DNA of 64,000 bases from assembly GCA_963833375.1 (NCBI GenBank), contig CAWHXR010000005.1, positions 1 to 64,000 of the forward strand, read 5' to 3'. The stretch is from DASUPK01 sp963833375 (GTDB lineage: Bacteria; Actinomycetota; Thermoleophilia; Solirubrobacterales; 70-9). Positions 36,377-46,335 of the stretch are shown here, piece by piece (positions within the stretch are counted from its first letter, which is position 1; each line of letters begins with the position of its first letter). A model generated the notes under the pieces. It searched no databases, was not told the DNA's origin, and saw only the letters and a program-made list of their open reading frames with translations. A program made the translations under genes and the position numbers.

Positions 36377-37266
36377 GGCCGCCCGTAGCGGGCGGCGCCG
36401 AACTCAGGCGTATGCGACAAGGGAGTCGCTCTCGATGCCTCTACTGAGCTGCGCTGGTAGATCGGGTGCCCCCGGCGCCGGCGTCGGTGAGGGCATCGGC
36501 GATCGCACCGACACCCGTCGGCGAGCTGCATGAGACTCGACGTCAGAGTCGAGCCGACCGATGACCTCGGGACCGGTACGTGTGCCGCCTCCTCCGGCAT
36601 CCCCTGGTGATCAGCTCCTGGAGCCACAAGGCCGCCATGCCACCGCCACCGGGGCGCTCACCTTCAAGGTCTTCCGCAAGGTCGCCGACCCGCGACCTAC
36701 ACGGTAGTCGGCACGACGGTCCGCGCGACCTGCCCCGGGCACCCTGAACACTTCCGGCCGGCATCCCGGTCCAGCCCGGGACGTGATCGGCATCAACAGC
36801 GCCATCGCGGCCAGCACCGCATGCAAGTTCTGCGACCCGTGAGGCTCCACTCGCCAGGCCCGGAAACCTGGCGACAACGAAACGGGGGATTCCTGGCCCT
36901 CTCCGAAGAGAACATCAACGTCTCGGCCGTGGTCTCGCCCTCGAACTCGTTCACCCTCGGGAAGACCAAGCCAACCGAGGAAGGGCACGGCGACGCTGAC
37001 TGCCGACGTGCCGAACCCCGGCGACCTGACCGCCTCCGGCAAGGGCGTCAAGGCGACGAGCGACTACCGGCTCGGCGCCGGTAAGCTGACGATCCGCGCC
37101 AGGGGAAGGCGAGGAAGAAGCTCATCGACGGGACGGCGCTGACCGTCCAGGTCACTTCACGCCGACGGGCGGCGACCGAACACCAGTCGGTCAAGCTGAG
37201 GCTGCGGCGCAGATCTAGCCGCCCCCATCGCGGCCCAATCCGGACTTCGGCCGGGCGTACCATGAG
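36377..37266 (+). other. Degraded region with remnant of a secreted Ig-like protein
   Basis: 890 bases without an intact gene. Near 36,990-37,210 the plus strand encodes, with frame breaks, LTADVPNPGDLTASGKGVKA, LGAGKLTIRARG and a tail like SVKLRLRRR, the C-terminal Ig-like repeat end typical of secreted Solirubrobacterales proteins. Upstream pieces are too broken to assign. No terminator or promoter identified. Confidence 0.5.
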
Positions 37267-38220
37267 ATGATGGCCACGGCGCCGAGGCTGGATCCCACCG
37301 AGATGGCCGAAATCGCCTCGCGGCTGGCGGAGAACATCGCGCGGGCCGTGAAGGCCCCGGACCGGGTGGTGCGGGACCTGATCGTCGCGCTGCTCGCCGA
37401 GGGCCACGTGCTGATCGAGGACGCCCCCGGCGTCGGCAAGACCGCGCTGGCCAGGGCCCTCGCCCGCTCGCTCGAGGCCGAGTACGCGCGGGTCCAGTGC
37501 ACCTCCGACCTGCTGCCGGCCGACCTGGTCGGGACCAACGTCTTCAACCAGCGCGCCGCGAGCTTCGACTTCCACCCCGGCCCGGTCTTCGCCAACGTCG
37601 TCCTGGTCGACGAGATCAATCGCGCCTCGCCGAAGACGCAGTCCGGGCTGCTCGAGTGCATGCAGGAGCGCCAGATCACGATCGACGGCACCAAGCACGA
37701 GCTCGCCCGGCCGTTCGTGGTGCTGGCGACCCAGAACCCCGCTGAGTACGAGGGCACCTATCCGCTCCCCGAGGCCGAGCTCGACCGCTTCATGGTCCGC
37801 GTCAGCCTCGGGTATCCCGAGGCCCAGGCCGAGGCGGCGATGCTCGCCGAGCACGCCGACCGCGACCCCGTCGAGGAGCTCGCCCCGATCGCCGACGTCA
37901 CGGCGGTGCGCGCGGCGCAGGCATCGCTCTCTCGGATCGAGGGCACCGAGGCGCTGCGCCGCTACGTGGTGGCGGTCTGCGAGGCGACCCGGCGGGATGA
38001 GCGGGTCGAGCTCGGGGCGAGCCCGCGCGCCGGGCTGATGCTCTTCCGCGCCGCCAAGGCCCTCGCCGCCCTGGAGGGACGCGACCACGTGCTGCCCGAC
38101 GACGTCCAGGCGCTCGCCCCGTCCGTCCTCTCCCACCGGCTGCTGCTCTCCTTCGAGGTCGACGGCGATCAGCGCGAGGCGGTGGTCCGCGAAGCCATCG
38201 ACACGGTCCCGGCCCTGTGA
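37267..38220 (+). CDS. MoxR-family AAA+ ATPase
   Basis: 317 residues. Walker A EDAPGVGKTALARALA, Walker B VVLVDEINRASPKTQ, sensor 1 VLATQNPAEYEGTYPLPEAE, and the lid with GASPRAGLMLFRAAKAL. It is the first gene of a MoxR-DUF58-transglutaminase operon, a widespread trio proposed to assemble or cross-link cell-surface proteins. Distinct from the proteobacterial MoxR at 6,952. A second ATG at 37270 is an equal start choice. Confidence 0.93.
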   Translation: MMATAPRLDPTEMAEIASRLAENIARAVKAPDRVVRDLIVALLAEGHVLIEDAPGVGKTALARALARSLEAEYARVQCTSDLLPADLVGTNVFNQRAASFDFHPGPVFANVVLVDEINRASPKTQSGLLECMQERQITIDGTKHELARPFVVLATQNPAEYEGTYPLPEAELDRFMVRVSLGYPEAQAEAAMLAEHADRDPVEELAPIADVTAVRAAQASLSRIEGTEALRRYVVAVCEATRRDERVELGASPRAGLMLFRAAKALAALEGRDHVLPDDVQALAPSVLSHRLLLSFEVDGDQREAVVREAIDTVPAL

Positions 38221-38221
38221 G

Positions 38222-39352
38222 ATGAGCGAGGGGCGGGAGTCCGGTTCGCCGCGGGCCCCCGCCACGGCCGCGCTCGGCTCGGCCTTCACCCTCGCCGGCC
38301 TCGGCTTCGGCCTCGACGCCGCTCTCGTCTGTGGGATCGCCCTGCTGGCGCTGGCCGTGGGCGCCGTGGCCTGGGTCGAGCTGGCGACCGTCGGCGGCCG
38401 CCTCGAACGTCACACCGGCCCGGGCCGCCTCGAGGAGAGCGAGCCCTACCCGCTGCGCGTCTCGCTCCGCCGGACGCTGCTGCCTCCGCCCGGCGGTGAG
38501 CTGACCGACCCCCTGCTCGACCGGAGCGTGCCGATCGGGCCGCGCTGGCGGCGAACCCTGTCGCGAGAGATCTGGCTCGAGCGCCCGGGGCGCCGCCGGC
38601 TCCCTCCGGCGCGTCTCGTCGTCCGCGACCCGCTCGGGCTCTGGCGCCGTCAGCTCGACTCGGGACGAACCGGCGAGCTGGTCGTTCTGCCCCGCATCGA
38701 TCCGGTCCGCTGGACCGGTCCGGGCGCGGAGCAGCGGGGGCAGGCCGCGGGTGCGGGCAACGCCAGCGAGACGAGCTCGCGCCGGGGCGGGCTCGCGCAG
38801 CTCGAGGTCGACGGCCTGAGGCCCTACCGCGACGGCAGCCCGGCGACGCGGATCCACTGGCCCGCCGTGGCGCGAACCGGGCAGATGATCGAGAGGCGGC
38901 TGGTGGCGGGCGGGGAACCCCGTCCCCTGGTCGCCTTCGATCCCCGCGGCGGCGCCGACCCCGCCCACCGCGAGCGGGCGATGCGCGCGGTCGCCTCCCT
39001 GTGCGTCGAGCTGGCGCGCTCCGGCGGCTGCGACCTGCTGCTCCCGGGAGAGCGGCGGCCGCTGGCGATCGACTCGTCGCTGCGGGCCTGGCCCGAGGCG
39101 CACGTGCGGATCGCGGTGTCCGATCCCCGCTCCGGGCCGGCGATGCCGGCGGGGATGAGCGGGGCCGCGGTGATCTGGGTGACGGCAGGGCGTTCCCTCC
39201 CGGCCTCCCTGCGCCGTCTTCGCCCCGGCAGCTTCCTGGTCACACCGCGGGGCCCACGCCGCGGCGCGGCGTTCAGGGTCTCCGGGTGCTTCGCGTATCC
39301 GGCCTCGGCGGCGAGCGATCGCGGGACGTCAGGATCGAGGGCGGCGGCATGA
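38222..39352 (+). CDS. DUF58 domain protein
   Basis: 376 residues, ATG one base after the moxR stop. Two hydrophobic segments near residues 20-55 anchor it; the DUF58 hallmark DGLRPYRDGSPATRIHWP lies near residue 200, followed by a von Willebrand-like part (LVAFDPRGGADPAHRERAMR). DUF58 proteins act with MoxR ATPases. Its stop overlaps the next ATG (ATGA). Confidence 0.9.
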   Translation: MSEGRESGSPRAPATAALGSAFTLAGLGFGLDAALVCGIALLALAVGAVAWVELATVGGRLERHTGPGRLEESEPYPLRVSLRRTLLPPPGGELTDPLLDRSVPIGPRWRRTLSREIWLERPGRRRLPPARLVVRDPLGLWRRQLDSGRTGELVVLPRIDPVRWTGPGAEQRGQAAGAGNASETSSRRGGLAQLEVDGLRPYRDGSPATRIHWPAVARTGQMIERRLVAGGEPRPLVAFDPRGGADPAHRERAMRAVASLCVELARSGGCDLLLPGERRPLAIDSSLRAWPEAHVRIAVSDPRSGPAMPAGMSGAAVIWVTAGRSLPASLRRLRPGSFLVTPRGPRRGAAFRVSGCFAYPASAASDRGTSGSRAAA

Positions 39353-41607
39353 CCGCGCTCGCCGGCGATCGCTCCCGGCGGGTGGAGCTGGCCTGCTTCG
39401 CGGCGCTCGCCGCCCTGACGACCCTGCAGTGGGCCTCGCTCGTCGCCCATCCGCCGGCGGGACGGGTGACGGTGGCGGTCCTGGTGGCCACGGGCGCCGG
39501 CGCCGTGATCGCGGCGATCGCCCGCCTGCCGGGCCGGCGTCAGGCTCGTTGGGCCCTGGCCGGCGCAGCGACGGCCGTCGCCCTCTGCCTCGGGATGGTT
39601 GTGGTCGGCCTCCCGGCACGGCTGCTGCTTCCGGGCCACTGGGACGAGCTCGGCTCGAACGTCTCGCGGAGCCTCGACGGTCTCTCGGACGTCCCGGTTC
39701 CCTACGCCGGAGCCGACACCTGGACGAGGCTGGTGATCCTGCTGGCCGGGCCGCTGGTCGTGGGGCTGGCCTCCTTCGCGGCGTTCTGGCCGACCCGCCG
39801 GCGCGTGGCCGGGCGGATCTGCGCGCTGGTCCTGCTCGTCGCCCTCTATCTGGTCGCGGTCGCCTGGGCCACGCCCGGGCGCCAGCTCGCCGGGGGTGCG
39901 CTTCTCCTCATCCTGGTCTGCGCCTGGCTCTGGCTGCCGGGCATCGCCCCCGCCAGCCGACCCGCGGCGCTCGCCGCGGTCGGGGTCGCGGGCGTCCTGG
40001 CGCTGCCCGTCGCCGCGGCGGTCGCGCCGGGCCGGGGGCTGATCGACTATCGCCACTGGGCGCTCCTCAGCGCCAACGGGCAGAGCTTCCGCTGGGACCA
40101 GACCTACGGGCCGCTGAGCTGGCCCCAGAAGGGCACGCAGCTGCTCGAGGTCGCCAGTGACGGCGCCCACTACTGGAAGGCGACCAATCTCGACAGCTTC
40201 GACGGCACCCGCTGGGCGCGCTCAACGGCCGGCGGAGCCGAGCCGGCCCTGGGCGAGCCGCGGGCCTTTCACCCGAAGGGAACGGCCCCCCGCCCCAATC
40301 CTGAATGGGTGAACCGGATCAACCTGAGCGTGCGCAGGCTGAGCAGCTCCTTCGCGATCGGCGCGGGGACCGTGCTGGCGCTGAACGGGACGACGGGGAG
40401 ACCCGAGGCCGATGCCGTCTGGCAGATGAACCACGAGCTCCATCCGGGCGACTTCTACACGGCGCTGGTCTATGACCCGAAGCCGAGCGCCGCCGAGATG
40501 CGGGCGGCCGGCACCGCGTTCCCGGCCGAGGCGAGCCGCTACGTCTCCTTCTCCCTCCCCGGGACCGCTGACGTCCGGGTTCCCTTCTGGAGCCGGTCCG
40601 GGCCCGCGTCGATCGCCGGTCAGGTCGGTGGCACGCCCTACGCCGGCATGTACGACCTCGCCCGCCGCCTGGCCCAGGGGGCGCCCACCCCATACGACGC
40701 GGCCCGCCGGATCGACTTCTACCTCCGCGGGAACTACGCCTACCGGCAGAACGTCCCCGACCACGCGTATCCGCTGCCCGCCTTCCTCTCGCAGGACCGC
40801 GCCGGGTACTGCCAGCAGTTCTCGGGTGCGATGGCGCTGATGCTGCGGATGCTCGGCATCCCGAGCCGGGTGGCGGCGGGCTTCGCGCCGGGCGGCAGGG
40901 ATCCCGATCACAACACCTTCCTGGTCGATGACACCGACGCGCACGACTGGGTCGAGGTCTTCTTCCCGGGTATCGGCTGGGTGACCTTCGACCCGACGCC
41001 GTCGGCGGCGCCCGCAGCGACCCAGCTCGACGACAACGCCCTGGGAGTCACCCAGCCCGGGCCCTCGAGCGATCGGGGCAGCGTCCCCTCCGTGCCCGAT
41101 CAGCGCGGCGCGGACACGCCGGCGCCGAAGCCCGCCGCGAGCGGCGCGCCCGCTGCGGGCCGACATGGCTCGGGGCCGGCGACCGCAAGCCTGATCGCCG
41201 GCGGTGCCGCGGCGATCGCGCTGGGCGCGCTCGGGGCCTACGGACTTCGCCACCGGCGCAGGAGCCGCCTGAGCGCCGGCGAGCTGGCCGGCGCCGAGCT
41301 GCGGGAGCTGGATCGCGCGCTGAAGCGGCTCGGCTCCCCGCTACCCGCCGGGACCACGCTGCTGGGGGCCGAGAGCCTGCTGGCGCGATTCGCCGGTGCG
41401 CCGGCCGCCGCCTATGCGGCCGCTCTCCGGGACCGGCGCTACCGCCGCCCGGATGCCGCCCCTCCGGGGGTGGGCGAGCGCCGCTCGCTGCGCCGCGCGC
41501 TGCTGCGGGCCGCCGGACCGCGCTCGGCGCTGCGGGTGCTGCGCGCGATCCCGCCGGGCGGCCCTAGCCGGCGTACGGGGACCGCGAGTCCGAGGACCAA
41601 CCGGTAG
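39349..41607 (+). CDS. Transmembrane transglutaminase-like protein
   Basis: 752 residues. Six or so membrane helices in the first 230 residues, an extracytoplasmic transglutaminase-core domain with the Cys-His-Asp triad (GYCQQFSGAMALMLRMLG; TDAHDWVEVFF; VTFDPTPS), a Pro/Ala-rich linker, another helix near 610 (LIAGGAAAIALGALGAYG) and a cytoplasmic tail. Standard third member of the MoxR-DUF58-TGase operon. Its 3' end overlaps the convergent gene by 44 bases. Confidence 0.92.
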   Translation: MTALAGDRSRRVELACFAALAALTTLQWASLVAHPPAGRVTVAVLVATGAGAVIAAIARLPGRRQARWALAGAATAVALCLGMVVVGLPARLLLPGHWDELGSNVSRSLDGLSDVPVPYAGADTWTRLVILLAGPLVVGLASFAAFWPTRRRVAGRICALVLLVALYLVAVAWATPGRQLAGGALLLILVCAWLWLPGIAPASRPAALAAVGVAGVLALPVAAAVAPGRGLIDYRHWALLSANGQSFRWDQTYGPLSWPQKGTQLLEVASDGAHYWKATNLDSFDGTRWARSTAGGAEPALGEPRAFHPKGTAPRPNPEWVNRINLSVRRLSSSFAIGAGTVLALNGTTGRPEADAVWQMNHELHPGDFYTALVYDPKPSAAEMRAAGTAFPAEASRYVSFSLPGTADVRVPFWSRSGPASIAGQVGGTPYAGMYDLARRLAQGAPTPYDAARRIDFYLRGNYAYRQNVPDHAYPLPAFLSQDRAGYCQQFSGAMALMLRMLGIPSRVAAGFAPGGRDPDHNTFLVDDTDAHDWVEVFFPGIGWVTFDPTPSAAPAATQLDDNALGVTQPGPSSDRGSVPSVPDQRGADTPAPKPAASGAPAAGRHGSGPATASLIAGGAAAIALGALGAYGLRHRRRSRLSAGELAGAELRELDRALKRLGSPLPAGTTLLGAESLLARFAGAPAAAYAAALRDRRYRRPDAAPPGVGERRSLRRALLRAAGPRSALRVLRAIPPGGPSRRTGTASPRTNR

Positions 41608-42151
41608 GCGCGGCGTTCTCGTCCTCCCAGCGCCGCTTGTGGCGAGGCACCGGGATCAGCGAGATGATGATCGCGCCGATCACCAGTCCGGCGAGCAAGC
41701 GCCAGCGATCGAGCACCGCCTGCCCCGCGTTGGTGCCGAACTTGAGGAAGGACGATCCCTCCGGGAGATTGGTTCTGCCGCTCACGTAGTACTCGCCCGG
41801 GCTGGGCACGTGGAGCTCGGCGACGGCGCCCAGCTCGCCGATCGTCTCGCTGCGCTGCACGGCGACGCCGGGGGGCGTGCCGTCCTTGGCGGACATTGGA
41901 ACGACGGGCCCCCCGCCCGCCGGGACCGCCCGGAAGGTGAGCGGCGCGGTCAGCTGCCTGATCTGATCCGAGCCGTCGCCCAGCTGGCTGTAGTAGACGA
42001 CCACCCTGCCCTGGGGCAGGTGCACGATCCCTCCCTGGGGCAGCGGCACCTGGCCGTAGTCATCGGAGTGGTCGCTGAGCCCCGTCGAAAGGGCGATCGC
42101 GGCAGCCGCGACCAGCAGTCCAATCGAGATCACACGCTTGAGCCAGCGCAT
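41564..42151 (-). CDS. Bitopic membrane protein of unknown function
   Basis: 195 residues. N-terminal helix (VISIGLLVAAAAIALS), an extracytoplasmic beta-rich domain with GGIVHLPQGRVVVYYSQ and LHVPSPGEYYVSGRTNLPEG, and a second helix (LLAGLVIGAIIISLIPV) with a short basic tail. The middle resembles beta-sandwich domains of actinobacterial surface proteins. Start at ATG 42151. Opposite to the transglutaminase operon. Confidence 0.7.
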   Translation of the reverse strand: MRWLKRVISIGLLVAAAAIALSTGLSDHSDDYGQVPLPQGGIVHLPQGRVVVYYSQLGDGSDQIRQLTAPLTFRAVPAGGGPVVPMSAKDGTPPGVAVQRSETIGELGAVAELHVPSPGEYYVSGRTNLPEGSSFLKFGTNAGQAVLDRWRLLAGLVIGAIIISLIPVPRHKRRWEDENAAPTGWSSDSRSPYAG

Positions 42152-42229
42152 CGTTACCGAGATATCGGCAGAAATGGACTGAAGTCCAACCCCTGGGCGC
42201 GATTTCTCGACTGATGTAGGGTCGCGCGC

Positions 42230-42754
42230 ATGGGCCGCCCCCTCGCCTGCGCCGCCCTCCTGGCCGCGCTGATCCTCGCCGGCTGCGGTGGCGGCGGCAC
42301 CAAGACGGTGACCGAGACGCAGCCCGCTGGGCCCGAGACGACCACGACCGGGAGCACCTCGAGCACCACCGCGCCCACGACCCCGACCGTGACCATCGCG
42401 GGCAACCAGGGACCTCGCTACTTCGAGACCCCCTCGCACAACATCGGCTGCTACGTCAGCGCTCACGACGCGCGCTGCGACATTCGTGAGCGAGCCTGGT
42501 CACCGCCGCCGGAGCCCGCCTCCTGCCGCAAGATCGGCCTCGACTACGGGCAGGGGATAGTCGTCGGCCCGCACCGCGCGGAGTTCGTCTGCGCGGGGGA
42601 TACCGCGCTCGGCGGGCACGCAGTCCTCGGATACGGGCAGGCCGCGGTTCGGGGATCGATCCAGTGCCGGAGCGCGGCCAACGGGATCACCTGCACCAAT
42701 CTCGGCAACGGTCACGGCTTCTTCCTCTCACGCGAGAGCTACCGGACCTTCTAG
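42230..42754 (+). CDS. Lipoprotein with DUF6636-like domain
   Basis: 174 residues. Lipobox LAGCGGGG gives a lipid-modified cysteine near residue 19, then a Thr-rich linker. The globular part begins RYFETPSHNIGCYVSAHDARCDI and has six cysteines in a disulfide-type pattern (SCRKIGLDYGQG, EFVCAGDT, IQCRSAANGITC). This matches small secreted actinobacterial proteins of unknown role. Confidence 0.8.
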   Translation: MGRPLACAALLAALILAGCGGGGTKTVTETQPAGPETTTTGSTSSTTAPTTPTVTIAGNQGPRYFETPSHNIGCYVSAHDARCDIRERAWSPPPEPASCRKIGLDYGQGIVVGPHRAEFVCAGDTALGGHAVLGYGQAAVRGSIQCRSAANGITCTNLGNGHGFFLSRESYRTF

Positions 42755-42814
42755 AGGAATCCGCCGGGGGCGGCGCATATGCTGCCGCGACTGTCTCGTC
42801 GAGGGAGGAACCAG

Positions 42815-43513
42815 TTGAAGGCGTCGAAATGGGGGCTGATCATCGGCTTCGCGCTGAGCGCTCTGGCGCTCGGGGCCTGCGGAGGCAGCTCCACCAACGG
42901 CAACGACGACCTCTTCACCTCGGCGGGGTTCCAGAAGGCGTACGACGCCGTCAAGGAGAAGGGGGGCGGCAAGCCCGCGCTGCGGGTGCAGATCACGCAG
43001 GGCGGCGCAGATTTCACGCTGAGGGAGGGCGACCACGCCACCGGCTTCCGCTACACGGGCGGCGACGCTCATCCCGAGACGGTCCAGCTCGTCGGACCGG
43101 GGTCGATCGTGGGATTGGACTTCCCCCTGGTCGAGACCTACGTGGCCGCGGTCGACAAGATCGCCTCGGGCCTGAAGTCGGCCAGCGGAATCAGCGACGT
43201 CAAGATCAAGGTGCTGACGCTCGACAAGCAGAACGTCGAGGGCAAGCTCCAGTGGACGATCATCGCCGAGGGCGGAGGGCGCACCGACCTCCCCTATACG
43301 GCCGAGCCCGACGGCTCGAACGTCACCTCGCCTTTGAGCGGGATCTCGGGCGCCGGCAGCGGGACGACGGGAACGACCTCGACCACCGGCGGGGGCTCGG
43401 GCTCGGCGAGCGGAGGGGTGACGGCTCCGAACGGCAAGACGCCGCAGGAGATCGCCGACTGCATCCAGCAGGCGGGCACCGACGTCGCCAAGATCCAGGC
43501 CTGCACCCAGTAG
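42815..43513 (+). CDS. Lipoprotein of unknown function
   Basis: 232 residues from a TTG start with a GGGAGGAACCAG leader. Signal peptide with lipobox LGACGGSS. The middle contains two related beta-strand/alpha units (ALRVQITQGGADFTLREGD and KIKVLTLDKQNVEGKLQWTI). The C-terminal Gly/Thr/Ser-rich linker ends in a small cysteine pair (ADCIQQAG...IQACTQ). No family assigned. Precedes the two-component system. Confidence 0.7.
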   Translation: MKASKWGLIIGFALSALALGACGGSSTNGNDDLFTSAGFQKAYDAVKEKGGGKPALRVQITQGGADFTLREGDHATGFRYTGGDAHPETVQLVGPGSIVGLDFPLVETYVAAVDKIASGLKSASGISDVKIKVLTLDKQNVEGKLQWTIIAEGGGRTDLPYTAEPDGSNVTSPLSGISGAGSGTTGTTSTTGGGSGSASGGVTAPNGKTPQEIADCIQQAGTDVAKIQACTQ

Positions 43514-43595
43514 GCACAAGACGGGTCGCTCCTGACGGAGCGCCCTCGCAGCAGGTTCTCAGCAATCTCTTAGGCGGTCGCGCCAGCATGGGCTC

Positions 43596-44267
43596 GTGCG
43601 AGTACTGGTCGTAGACGACGAGCCGCAGCTCCGCCGGGCGCTCGAGCGGGCGCTGAAGCTGGAGGGCTACGAGGTGGAGCTGGCGGCCGACGGCGATCAG
43701 GCCCTGGCCTCCGTCTCCTCGGCGCCGCTGGACGCGATCGTGCTCGACGTGCTGATGCCGAAGCGGGACGGCCTCTCGGTCTGTCGCGAGCTGCGGGCAC
43801 GCGGCGACCGGACACCGGTGCTGATGCTCACCGCCCGCGACGCCGTCCAGGACCGGGTCGACGGTCTCGATGCCGGAGCGGACGACTACGTCGTCAAGCC
43901 CTTCGCGCTCGAGGAGCTGCTCGCGCGACTGCGGGCCCTGCTGCGCAGGACCAACGGCGACGGAACCGAGGAGCTGACCTACGCGGACCTCACCCTGGAC
44001 CCGGGCACCCGGGAGGTGCGCCGCGGCGATCGGCCCATCGAGCTGACCAAGACCGAGTTCGCGCTGCTGGAGCACCTGATGCGCCACCCCCGGCTCGTGC
44101 TCAGCCGCTCCCAGCTCTTCGAGGCCGTCTGGGGATATGACTTCGGCCCTCGCTCGAACTCGCTCGAGGTCTACATCGGCTACATCCGCCGCAAGACCGA
44201 GGAGGGCGGCGAGCCGCGCCTGATCCAGACGGTGCGCGGAGTCGGTTACTCGCTGCGCGAGAAGTGA
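43596..44267 (+). CDS. OmpR-family response regulator (MprA-like)
   Basis: 223 residues, GTG start. Receiver: VVDDEPQLRRAL, phosphoacceptor Asp51 (IVLDVLMPK), Thr in MLTARD and Lys in VVKPFALEELL. Winged-helix output: LTKTEFALLEHLMRHPRLVL and TVRGVGYSLREK. Stop overlaps the GTG of the kinase by four bases. Likely regulates envelope genes; the downstream secreted protein is a candidate target. Confidence 0.93.
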   Translation: MRVLVVDDEPQLRRALERALKLEGYEVELAADGDQALASVSSAPLDAIVLDVLMPKRDGLSVCRELRARGDRTPVLMLTARDAVQDRVDGLDAGADDYVVKPFALEELLARLRALLRRTNGDGTEELTYADLTLDPGTREVRRGDRPIELTKTEFALLEHLMRHPRLVLSRSQLFEAVWGYDFGPRSNSLEVYIGYIRRKTEEGGEPRLIQTVRGVGYSLREK

Positions 44268-45703
44268 GCCTCCGCCGCCGGCTCGCCCTGCTCTCCGCCC
44301 TCGCGGTGGCCTTCGCCGTGCTGCTCGCCTCGGCGCTGGTCTACACGCTCGTCCGCGACCGCCTGCGCGGCGACATCGACAACGACCTGCGCCACCAGGC
44401 GGAGCTGGTCGCGGGGCGAGTCGAGCAGGCCGGGCCGCTGGCCGCGGGCCAGGCCGGGCCGCCGCCGAATCTGCAGCCCCCGCCGAGCGGAACCGAGCAG
44501 AGGGGGCAGCAGACCGAAGGCGGCCAGTTCCTCCAGCGCGCGGTGCCGCCGCCCGGGCCGGGCGCTCCGCCCTCGCTCGCCCAGCTGATCGGGCCCAACG
44601 GCGCCGTGGTGACGGAGCCCGCCTCGCAGGTGCGGATCCCGGTCTCGGCGAGCGACCGCTCCCTCGCCACCAGCGGCGGGGACGCCCGGTTCAGCGACGT
44701 GACCGCTCAGGGGACCTCGCTGCGGGTCCTCACCCAGCCGCTCGCCAACGGCGGGGCGATCCAGGTCGCGCGCTCACTCGAGGACACCAATCACACACTC
44801 GACACGCTGATCATCATCCTGGCGGCGGTGAGCGCGGGCGGCATCGCGCTCGCCGCGGCGCTCGGCCCCTTCGTGGCGCGGGCTGCGCTGGCTCCTGCCG
44901 GCGAGGTCTCGGACGCGGCCGAGGAGGTGGCCAGGACCCACGACCTCACCCATCGGATCGAGGTGCGCGGCGACGACGAGCTCGGCCGGCTCGCCGCCAG
45001 CTTCAACGAGATGATGGCCGCCCTCGAGCGCTCCGAGGCGGCCCAGCGCCGCCTGGTCGCGGACGCCTCACACGAGCTGCGCACTCCGCTAGCGACGCTC
45101 CGAACCAACATCGAGACGCTGGGCCGTACCGAGCAGCTCGAGCCGGCCGAGCGCAAGCGCCTGGTCGACGACCTCACCCAGGAGCTCGAGGAGATGACCG
45201 AGCTGGTCGGCGACGTCGTGGAGCTGGCGCGCGCGCCGGGCCAGGACGCGATCGCGCGCCAGGACGTTGCGCTCGACGAGCTCACCCGCGACGCGATCGA
45301 GCGGGCGCACCGCCGGGCCCGCGAGCTGACCTTCGAGACGAGCCTGCATCCCTCGCTCGTCCACGCCGATGCCCAGCGGGTCGGCAGGGCGATCTCGAAC
45401 ATGCTCGACAACGCCTGCAAGTGGAGCCCGCCCGGCGGCAGGATCGAGGTGACCGTCGAGCACGGGCGGGTCACGGTCCGCGATCACGGGCCGGGATTCC
45501 CCCCCGGCGACCTCGACAGGGTCTTCGACCGCTTCTGGCGCGCCGACGAGGCCCGCGGCACGCCCGGCTCGGGCCTCGGCCTGGCGATCGTGCAGCGAGT
45601 CGCCGAGGAGCACGAGGGCAGCGCCCGGGCCTCCAACGCCGAGGACGGCGGCGCGATGGTCAGCCTCGAGCTGCCCGAGATCGAACCTCAAGCCGCTTCT
45701 TAG
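44264..45703 (+). CDS. Sensor histidine kinase (MprB-like)
   Basis: 479 residues. Transmembrane helices near 8-28 and 178-200 enclose an extracytoplasmic sensor of about 150 residues that is Pro/Gln/Gly-rich. HAMP, then HisKA with VADASHELRTPLATL (phospho-His), N box MLDNACKWSPPGG, G1 VRDHGPGFPPGD and G2 GTPGSGLGLAIV. Partner of the response regulator directly upstream. Confidence 0.93.
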   Translation: MSLRRRLALLSALAVAFAVLLASALVYTLVRDRLRGDIDNDLRHQAELVAGRVEQAGPLAAGQAGPPPNLQPPPSGTEQRGQQTEGGQFLQRAVPPPGPGAPPSLAQLIGPNGAVVTEPASQVRIPVSASDRSLATSGGDARFSDVTAQGTSLRVLTQPLANGGAIQVARSLEDTNHTLDTLIIILAAVSAGGIALAAALGPFVARAALAPAGEVSDAAEEVARTHDLTHRIEVRGDDELGRLAASFNEMMAALERSEAAQRRLVADASHELRTPLATLRTNIETLGRTEQLEPAERKRLVDDLTQELEEMTELVGDVVELARAPGQDAIARQDVALDELTRDAIERAHRRARELTFETSLHPSLVHADAQRVGRAISNMLDNACKWSPPGGRIEVTVEHGRVTVRDHGPGFPPGDLDRVFDRFWRADEARGTPGSGLGLAIVQRVAEEHEGSARASNAEDGGAMVSLELPEIEPQAAS

Positions 45704-45785
45704 CCCGGTCTCAGCGTCCTCTCAGGCGCCACTGGCTTGATGTCCGCGAGCCCGGTGAACCGGGAATCGACGGACAGGAGTGATC

Positions 45786-46304
45786 ATGAAGAAGAGACCA
45801 GGAATCACCCTCCGGCTCGGCCCGCTGGGTATTTCCCTGCTGGCGGCGGCGATCACGGCGATCGGCGTCGCCGCCGTGTCGATGGCCGACAGCGGCGGCA
45901 GCGGCGCGGGCACGAGCGGCCAGCCCAACACTCGGCGGCTGCCGCCCCCGCCGGGAGGCGGGCCCGGCGCGATGATGCTCCGGAGCAACCTCTCCGCCGC
46001 GGACAGGCAGAAGCTCGAGGACTTCCGCAGGTGCATGGATGAGAACGGCGCACCCGCTCCTCCGACGCACGTGGACCCGAGCCAGGGACCGCCCAAGCCG
46101 CCGAGCGCGGATGAGCAGCAGAAGATCCAGAAGGCCTACGAGGCCTGCAAGGACAAGCTGCCGGAGCGCATGCAGAACGCCGGCCCACCGCGGATCGGCC
46201 AGTGCGGTCCGCCGCCCGGCCCCCCGCAGCAGGGCCGGCAGCAGGGCCGGAACCAGAACCAGAGCTACCAGCCCGGGGTCCAGTCGAGCGGCTCCAGCTC
46301 GTAG
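45786..46304 (+). CDS. Secreted Pro/Gln-rich protein
   Basis: About 172 residues from ATG 45786 with GACAGGAG upstream. N-terminal membrane-type helix (LGISLLAAAITAIGVAAVS) acts as signal or anchor. The core DRQKLEDFRRCMDENGAPAP and IQKAYEACKDKLPERM has two Cys in a helical hairpin, as in actinobacterial CXC-type secreted proteins; the C-terminus is low-complexity (PPGPPQQGRQQGRNQNQ). Directly after the two-component operon. Confidence 0.75.
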   Translation: MKKRPGITLRLGPLGISLLAAAITAIGVAAVSMADSGGSGAGTSGQPNTRRLPPPPGGGPGAMMLRSNLSAADRQKLEDFRRCMDENGAPAPPTHVDPSQGPPKPPSADEQQKIQKAYEACKDKLPERMQNAGPPRIGQCGPPPGPPQQGRQQGRNQNQSYQPGVQSSGSSS

Positions 46305-46335
46305 CCACAACCTCGTCCCGTACATCCCCCATGCG

